From contig JWZX01002742.1 of NCBI GenBank assembly GCA_001275005.1, forward strand, positions 1 through 20,581: a DNA stretch of 20,581 nt, given 5' to 3'. Below are positions 15,872 to 20,581 of this stretch, one piece after another (the first letter of the stretch is position 1; each line of letters starts with the position of its first letter). This DNA is from Chrysochromulina tobinii (lineage: Eukaryota > Haptophyta > Prymnesiales > Chrysochromulinaceae). The notes beneath the pieces are model-generated. The model saw nothing but the letters and a program-made list of their open reading frames with translations. It did no database searches and was not told the DNA's origin. The position numbers and the translations under genes were made by a program.

Positions 15872-16434
15872 GGACAGCCGGAGTGCGGCGTTGTAGTGGC
15901 ATGTCGTAGTGGCAGTGTCACGCAGTCACGGCATCCGGGGTCTTGCGCCCAGTGACGGCGCGACCCCGGGGCGGCGCATAACTAACTTGAACGCTCAACC
16001 GGAGCATCATTGTAGTTCGGTTTATAATAAGTACTCGGCGTGATGTAGCCTGCTTCTTCGTACTAACATATAATACGCGAGGACCCCAGCGCGACGCGGA
16101 GGCGAGCGGGCGGGGGCGTGGCGGGACGCCGCCGGCGCGGCGAGCCGGGGGCGGCGCCGCCCGCATCAGGATTTATCGTGGAGATCCCCGCCGTCGGGCA
16201 CGTAGGCTCTCCGACAGCGGCAAGCACATCACCCCACCATGGTGAGCCATCGCGTGAGGGAGAAAGGGAACGAACGAGAGTCTCGAACAAGGGAAGGCAG
16301 GGGTGTATGATGCATCAATGCCCTCGGCGCATGTGTAGTCGGCCACCCACCCGGAGCCCCCATGCAGTATGTGACGCTCCGGCGCCGTCCGGGCGGGGCG
16401 CCGGAGAGTCGGATCGTATTGATACAAGCAAGAT
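15872..16434. other. Convergent spacer between Popeye and bestrophin genes
   Basis: About 560 bp. An AT-rich patch at ~16005-16075 (containing gtttataataagtac) is followed by a very GC-rich stretch and a perfect 10-bp inverted repeat at 16377-16406. No protein or RNA gene is recognised. Confidence 0.5.
16377..16406. repeat. Perfect inverted repeat (hairpin)
   Basis: Arms ctccggcgcc (16377-16386) and ggcgccggag (16397-16406) with a 10-nt loop. All pairs are perfect and nearly all G:C. Confidence 0.85.
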
Positions 16435-16592
16435 GCACCTCCGACATTCATGCATCGTCGACTGCCATCTGCCCAACCTCGCGCATGGAGCGCTCAATCT
16501 CGTCGCAATAGCCGCACCTACAACGTTCATGCATCGTCGACTGCCATCTGCTCGACCTCTCGCATGGAGCGATCAATCTCGTCGCAATAGAC
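16435..16592 (-). repeat. 79-bp tandem duplication covering the bestrophin 3' end
   Basis: Unit 16435-16513 is repeated at 16514-16592 with few mismatches. Each copy encodes (minus strand) CDEI[ED]RSMREV[GE]QMAVDDA and a TGA. Because 79 is not a multiple of three, the second copy lies in another frame. Confidence 0.92.
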
Positions 16593-17777
16593 CGCAATCG
16601 GAAGGATCGAGAAGGGCTCCTCGATCTGGCTTGCGAGCTCCTCGATGCCGAGAAGGAAGCAGCCGATCGTGACCATGCACGGCACGAGCAGCCAGTGCGA
16701 ACCATCGACGGAGCACGTGTCGTACAAGCCGAATGGCAGTGTGACGAGCCATGCGCCGAGGAAGCGCGCCGTGTGCCGCGAGTAGATGCGCGGGATCGGC
16801 GTCTTGAAGATGCGCTCACACTTGCCCATGTCGTCGGCAAGTTCGGTGACCCCGGTCTGCAGCAGGAGCCGCGTGTCGCCGTCGGCCACGCGGTTGCACG
16901 TCTTCGTGAAGAGGCCGAGCGCGGCGAGCGGCCGGTTCTCGCACATGAGGATCTTGGTGGCGTCGCCCTTGCTGAGCAACTTCTCGAGCTTGGCCGGCAG
17001 CGCCTTGGACACGCCCGAGTCAGCCACATGAGCATGGAGGCAGAGCGCATACGCGCTGAGCAGCCCGATACCATTCGCCTTCTCCAAGGAGCTAAGCTCC
17101 GTCTTCCAGCAGATCTGGAGCGCCGCGTTGCGGCAGATCGTCGTCACGTGCTGCCAGATAGTGCGGGCGGACATCCAGCGCTCGTACGAGGCGTTCGTGC
17201 GGAACGCGACCAGCAGCGACAGGAAGCTGGCGGACAAGTCCCACGGCTCCATCGTTGCGTGCACGATTTGGACGGAGCTCGTGTAGCCCTCGGCGTAGAG
17301 CCATGGCGAGCCGACGCTGTTGAACCAGACAAGCACCGAGCTCAGGCTCAAGAGGAAGGCGAGCTCGCGCCACAGAGACCGCACGACCCGAGACGCTGAA
17401 AGGGTCTTGAGGTTGGCTAACAGCCGGTTGTTGGAGCGCACGTTGATCCAGTCCTGGTAATCGTATTCATCACGGCGCGTCTGGCGCGACATCTCTTTGT
17501 AGAGGTCAGTCTCCGACAAGATCGCGAGGAGCGATGCCGAGTCGAGCTCCTCTTTTGTGATGATGCCGTCGCCGTCTGCATCAAGGAGGGAAACCTCGAG
17601 ACCGAATGCGTTATAGGAACGCATAGTCCCGACCTTATAGTTTCCGAGACGCGTGATCTCCGGGCCGCCATCAAGGCGGGGTGGCCGACTGCGCGCGGCA
17701 TGAGGCAACAGGCTAGACCACTTTCCGATAGGTGCCGGAAGGAGGGCCAGAGTCAGCACTGGCCCCACGAGCAGCAT
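16527..17777 (-). CDS. Bestrophin-family anion channel with N-terminal EF-hand, probably plastid
   Basis: A 416-residue member of the bestrophin/UPF0187 channel family, whose plant and algal members (VCCN1, algal BST) carry chloride or bicarbonate across thylakoid membranes. The N-terminus MLLVGPVLTLALLPAPIGKW is hydrophobic and is followed by a basic Ser/Arg/Pro region, a plausible bipartite plastid leader. Residues 66-77 form a canonical EF-hand loop (DADGDGIITKEE). The bestrophin core has SLWRELAFLLSLSSVLVWF, the diagnostic LLVAFRTNASYERWMSARTIW, PIPRIYSRHTARFLGAWLVTLPFGLY, and the C-terminal LLGIEELASQIEEPFSILP. The frame extends 31 codons upstream but only to a GTG, so ATG 17777 is the start. 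The stop at 16527-16529 lies in a 79-bp tandem duplication that may act as a final intron. Divergent from the lumen-type protein gene. Confidence 0.88.
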   Translation of the reverse strand: MLLVGPVLTLALLPAPIGKWSSLLPHAARSRPPRLDGGPEITRLGNYKVGTMRSYNAFGLEVSLLDADGDGIITKEELDSASLLAILSETDLYKEMSRQTRRDEYDYQDWINVRSNNRLLANLKTLSASRVVRSLWRELAFLLSLSSVLVWFNSVGSPWLYAEGYTSSVQIVHATMEPWDLSASFLSLLVAFRTNASYERWMSARTIWQHVTTICRNAALQICWKTELSSLEKANGIGLLSAYALCLHAHVADSGVSKALPAKLEKLLSKGDATKILMCENRPLAALGLFTKTCNRVADGDTRLLLQTGVTELADDMGKCERIFKTPIPRIYSRHTARFLGAWLVTLPFGLYDTCSVDGSHWLLVPCMVTIGCFLLGIEELASQIEEPFSILPIAVYCDEIDRSMREVEQMAVDDA

Positions 17778-18169
17778 CGTCGGCAACGATCGCGGCCGAC
17801 GATGGGCGGACGTGATGAGACCGCTTTTGCGCGGTGTTGCTGCTGTGAAACACACGACGCGCGCGCACACTCACCCCCGAGGGCCTCTATGCGCGGAGGT
17901 GTTGCAGTTCAACACAATTTTGTGCGTGTGTGTCCCTTGTGTGTCCCGGCTCCCACGGCACGGTGAAAATCACATGTAGAAATCACGTTCGCGACGTATG
18001 ATATTGCTTACGAACGTACATGTAAATACGAGCGGCAGAGGATCCCGGGGGACAACTCCGACAACGGCCAAAAAATGCACGACGGGACCATACTCGCGCC
18101 ATGAGGTCGATTCTCCATGATTCTCGCGCCTTGAGGTGTGGAACGTATTTCGCGCATCGATGGCTCCGC
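17778..18169. promoter_or_regulatory. Divergent promoter of bestrophin and lumen-type protein genes
   Basis: 392 bp. On the bestrophin side, 17839-17866 is 27/28 identical to 20504-20531 upstream of the BTB-like gene. On the minus strand it contains tttcacag, like a 3' splice site. On the other side a GT-rich tract (about 17922-17947) ends in gtgtcccggctccc, shared with 12080-12093. A short direct repeat ctcgcgcc[at]tgaggt lies near 18093 and 18124. Confidence 0.5.
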
Positions 18170-18901
18170 ATGTTCATGAGACTAATCGTCGCTGCGGCGC
18201 TCATTGCATCTGGCGATGCGCTCAACGTGCCTGTCGTGGGCATGTCTCGTCGTGCGGCCTTCGCCAAGGCTACCGCGCTGATCCCGCTCGTGCCTCTCGC
18301 CGCGTTCGCCGAGTACAAGCAGGCGTCAGATGCTGAGGTCTACGCACGCGCAGACGCGGGCAAGCTCAACGCGGCCCGCGTCGTCGAGCGTGCCAAGGCG
18401 GGCAAGCTCATCGATGGCTCGAGCGCCACCTGCAAAGAGCTCGCCGACATCATCGCGGTCGACCGCAGCGCTCTCCAGTTCGAGAAGGACAAGCTCGAGG
18501 CTATGCCCAACGACCCCGCGCAGAAGAAGGTCGTCGAGGACGCCGAGAAGGCGATCGAGGGCCAGATCAATAAGCTGGAGGTCCTCGGAAAGTCCAAGTC
18601 GTGCGCGGAGCCGAAGGAGGCGTCGGATAAGGAGGTCTACGCACGCGCAGACGCGGGCAAGATCAACGTCGCCCAAGTCATCGAGCGTGCCAAGGCGGGC
18701 AAGCTCGTCGATGGCTCGAGCGCCACCTGCTCCGAGCTCGGCGAGATCATCGCGGTGGACCGCAAAGCTCTCCAATTCGAGAAGGACAAGCTCGAGGCTA
18801 TGCCCGATGACCCCGCGCAGAAGAAGGTCGTCGACGATGCCAAGAATAAGATCGCGGGCCAGATCAGGAAGCTGAATGATTTGTCTTATGGTTGCACGTG
18901 A
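18170..18901 (+). CDS. Two-repeat protein with plastid/thylakoid-lumen type leader
   Basis: 243 residues from ATG 18170; an in-frame ATG at 18101 adds 23 basic residues, and ATG 18176 is also possible. The leader has two parts: a signal-peptide-like MRLIVAAALIASGDAL, then a twin-arginine SRRAAFAKATALIPLVPLAAFA (Arg27-Arg28) ending AFA before the mature protein. That is the pattern for plastid import followed by Tat-type passage into the thylakoid lumen. The mature part is two ~99-residue repeats, offset by exactly 297 bp, each with EVYARADAGK, ERAKAGKL.DGSSATC, the shared block IIAVDR.ALQFEKDKLEAM and P.DPAQKKVV. Each repeat has two Cys in matching positions (SATC and the repeat's end), suggesting one disulfide per repeat. 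Helical content looks high. I do not recognise the family; an extrinsic photosystem-associated role is speculation. Confidence 0.8.
   Translation: MFMRLIVAAALIASGDALNVPVVGMSRRAAFAKATALIPLVPLAAFAEYKQASDAEVYARADAGKLNAARVVERAKAGKLIDGSSATCKELADIIAVDRSALQFEKDKLEAMPNDPAQKKVVEDAEKAIEGQINKLEVLGKSKSCAEPKEASDKEVYARADAGKINVAQVIERAKAGKLVDGSSATCSELGEIIAVDRKALQFEKDKLEAMPDDPAQKKVVDDAKNKIAGQIRKLNDLSYGCT
18335..18900 (+). repeat. 297-bp tandem intragenic duplication
   Basis: Two in-frame units with a 297-bp period. For example, gaggtctacgcacgcgcaga starts at 18335 and again at 18632. Long stretches are identical at DNA level, so the duplication is recent or gene-converted. Confidence 0.92.
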
Positions 18902-19440
18902 AAGTCTACTGCAAGACGATTCTGCAAAATTCTTGATTCCATTTGTCGGTTCTTTCTGACGAGTCCTGCTGTACACCATGCCTTACACCTAGATATATTG
19001 TCTTTTGTTCTAAAACGCGGCGGCGCGCGGGCGACGGCCGACGCCTAGTCCTTAGACATGTCCTTAGAACTCCCCCCTGTGGCGAGGGGCGGTTCGTTTG
19101 TGAGCCCCCCACGTGAAGCCCCGCACATGCCCATAACGTTTCGGCCCAGGGTTTGTCAAGAATACACTTACCTTCTCCCTCCCAAAGCTTCGGAAACCCA
19201 CCTATATCTTCTATATCTTACGGAGATCCAGACCGGTAGCCCTAATGACGATATCCGCGTGCTGCCATGGGCCCGTGGCGTGGGTATGGAAGGTTATTCA
19301 GGGAGGAATCTTTCCGTTTCGTCTCACGGCCGGCCCCCGTAAGGGAGGGGCGTCGCGCCGTAGGGCGATAGCATCTTAGCGGCACTCGTCGCGGACCGAC
19401 CCCTTTCAACCTCTTCACCTCTCCGAATGTTGGTAACGGC
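18902..19440. other. Convergent spacer
   Basis: 539 bp between the lumen-type protein and the BTB-like gene. It contains AT-rich parts (18905-19015, 19150-19225) likely to carry 3' ends, a repeated ccttaga motif near 19050 and 19062, and no recognisable gene, tRNA or AATAAA. Confidence 0.55.
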
Positions 19441-20484
19441 TTACGCCAAGGAGCCCGCCGAGAAACCAGCCGCTCCAGGTCTATGGCCACGGCCATCAGC
19501 ATCGGCGCTCGTGCTATGATGCGTACCCTTCGGCTCCACCGGCGCCGACACAGATTCGGCTGTAATGGCCATGCAGCCGCGCGGGATGACGAAGGAGAGG
19601 ACGGCGCGTAGCGTGCGAGGGGCCAGCCGCTGCTGCTCAATGACGAGTGGCTCAAGTTCAACATACAGAGCGTCGATCAAGCGATCGAACCGCTGCACCT
19701 TGACGAAGCGGCCGCAAAGGTCTCGAATCCTTGATGCATCAGGCTGATCTGCGGACTCCTGCACTGTGGGCTGCACTGCGGGCGGAGGCGAGTCGCTTGA
19801 AGCCTTCCTGCTGACCACGTCAACGCGGCCATGCACATAGTGGACTCCATTGGCGAAGCGTGTCGACACTGTCCAGGCAATCCCCATGGTGAGAGCCTGG
19901 GCGAGCAGCCCAAGGTGTAGCGATGTAAGCAGAGGCATAATGCACTGCTCCTCCTCATGCTCATCGAGGGCCCAGTAGAGCTCCTGCATCCTCACGATGT
20001 AGTCGAGGTGGGCTTGCGTCAGCCACTCGGACAGGGGCGCAAAAGGGAGAGTCGACACGTCAGTCCGGCCTCGGCATGCAGCTCTGCACTCGAAAAAGCA
20101 CGGCCGCGCGAGGTGCACGATCATGGCAAGCAACCCGGGGCAGTCGTACTTGTGCACGAGAGTGAGAGCGGCTCCCAGCCGCCGAATGCAACACTCCGAC
20201 CAGCGGAAGACGTCGGACCTGCCTGACGAGCCACTGTTTGGCGCCGGATGCAGCAGGTTGGGTTTACTTGGCCGAGCCGACAGCAGAGTGAGCAGACTGA
20301 CGAAAGACTCCATCTCGAAGTACGACACGTTCTTCTCAACACTGCGAATCATCTCGTCGTCGCCATCCGGAGGTGACAGATTCAGACGTTCTCGCCAAAC
20401 CAGCGAGGACGTGACCAGCTCGGCCGCATGAATGACCACCTCTTCCCCTGTCTCGGCGATCAAGGTGACGCGTTGTCCTCCCAT
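19441..20484 (-). CDS. BTB/POZ-like domain protein
   Basis: 347 residues from ATG 20484. The frame continues upstream only to a GTG, through CAG repeats, so ATG 20484 is chosen. The N-terminal ~120 residues follow the BTB/POZ pattern: RVTLIAETGEEVVIHAAELV (strand pair and the HxxxL helix), TSSLVWRERL, VSYFEMESFVSLLTLLSA (the FxxFLxxLYT region), then LVHKYDCPGLLAMI. BTB domains mediate oligomerisation and often recruit cullin-3 ubiquitin ligases, but no Kelch, MATH or other partner domain is seen. The central part is helical with acidic residues (ALDEHEEEQCIMPLL), and the C-terminus is low-complexity. Assignment rests on pattern only. The 5' region shares a 28-bp segment with the bestrophin gene. 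Confidence 0.65.
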   Translation of the reverse strand: MGGQRVTLIAETGEEVVIHAAELVTSSLVWRERLNLSPPDGDDEMIRSVEKNVSYFEMESFVSLLTLLSARPSKPNLLHPAPNSGSSGRSDVFRWSECCIRRLGAALTLVHKYDCPGLLAMIVHLARPCFFECRAACRGRTDVSTLPFAPLSEWLTQAHLDYIVRMQELYWALDEHEEEQCIMPLLTSLHLGLLAQALTMGIAWTVSTRFANGVHYVHGRVDVVSRKASSDSPPPAVQPTVQESADQPDASRIRDLCGRFVKVQRFDRLIDALYVELEPLVIEQQRLAPRTLRAVLSFVIPRGCMAITAESVSAPVEPKGTHHSTSADADGRGHRPGAAGFSAGSLA

Positions 20485-20581
20485 CCTGTCGGCTGCTGCT
20501 GCTGCTGCTGTGAAACACACAACGCGCGCGCTCTCCGGACCCCCAAGCACGGGGGCCGCTATCGCAATGGACGGAGGCGTG
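20485..20581 (-). promoter_or_regulatory. 5' region of the BTB-like gene
   Basis: Contains a (gct)n run at 20492-20510 (CAG repeat on the gene's strand) and the 28-bp segment 20504-20531 shared with the bestrophin upstream region. Looser similarity continues to the window edge (cggagg near 20573 matches 17895). Confidence 0.5.

Noticed and set aside
16377-16406. Rho-independent terminator
   Set aside because: The genome is eukaryotic, the hairpin has no T-tract, and it lies far from either stop codon.
17778-17870. N-terminal extension of bestrophin sharing an ARVVCFTAA-coding stretch with the BTB-like gene
   Set aside because: Both upstream frames have only GTG starts; the similarity is at DNA level in what looks like 5'UTR or promoter.

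Overview
The window is nuclear DNA of a eukaryote with a compact, GC-rich genome, very probably a unicellular alga with a complex (secondary) plastid. A haptophyte is my first guess and a pelagophyte-like alga the alternative; this is inference. The evidence is as follows. CDC5 and LSM5 are typical eukaryotic splicing genes. Short GT-AG introns (77-146 nt) can be placed exactly by homology or frame. Two proteins begin with signal-peptide-like leaders followed by plastid or thylakoid-type targeting sequence. Neighbouring genes sit on alternating strands with short head-to-head and tail-to-tail spacers.

Layout. 1-688 (+): 3' end of an unrecognised proline/glycine/serine-rich gene. 768-1580 (-): membrane-anchored FAM173-type methyltransferase. 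1698-4214 (+): CDC5/CEF1 spliceosome factor. 4696-5802 (-): alpha/beta hydrolase with an inserted hydrophobic segment. 6032-7669 (+, one intron): mitochondrial type II isocitrate dehydrogenase with a C-terminal EF-hand. 7972-8403 (+, two introns): LSM5. 8685-9995 (-): SGNH-hydrolase-like protein. 10616-11704 (-): Tas-like aldo/keto reductase. 12164-14072: degenerate tyrosine-recombinase retroelement with split direct repeats. 14089-15871 (+, two introns): Popeye-domain membrane protein. 16527-17777 (-): bestrophin with an EF-hand. 18170-18901 (+): two-repeat, probably thylakoid-lumen protein. 19441-20484 (-): BTB/POZ-like protein.

The accessory part lies between 11.7 and 17 kb. The element at 12164-14072 has the A1-ORFs-B1A2-B2 arrangement of PAT/Ngaro-type (DIRS-like) retroelements, read on the minus strand. 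It carries a gag-like ORF followed, in shifted frames, by the C-terminal end of a tyrosine recombinase, and no reverse transcriptase. It ends 17 bp before the Popeye gene's ATG, so it separates that gene from its likely ancestral TATA-containing promoter. Two neighbouring genes carry 77-bp and 79-bp tandem duplications at or near splice-like AG|GT sites. One of these is an apparent intron, which suggests intron birth by tandem duplication.

Functionally, CDC5 and LSM5 belong to pre-mRNA splicing and RNA decay. The isocitrate dehydrogenase and the bestrophin each carry one canonical EF-hand loop, suggesting calcium control of a mitochondrial dehydrogenase and of a plastid anion channel. The bestrophin and the lumen-type protein are divergent and share a 392-bp promoter region. 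No rRNA, tRNA or CRISPR array was seen.
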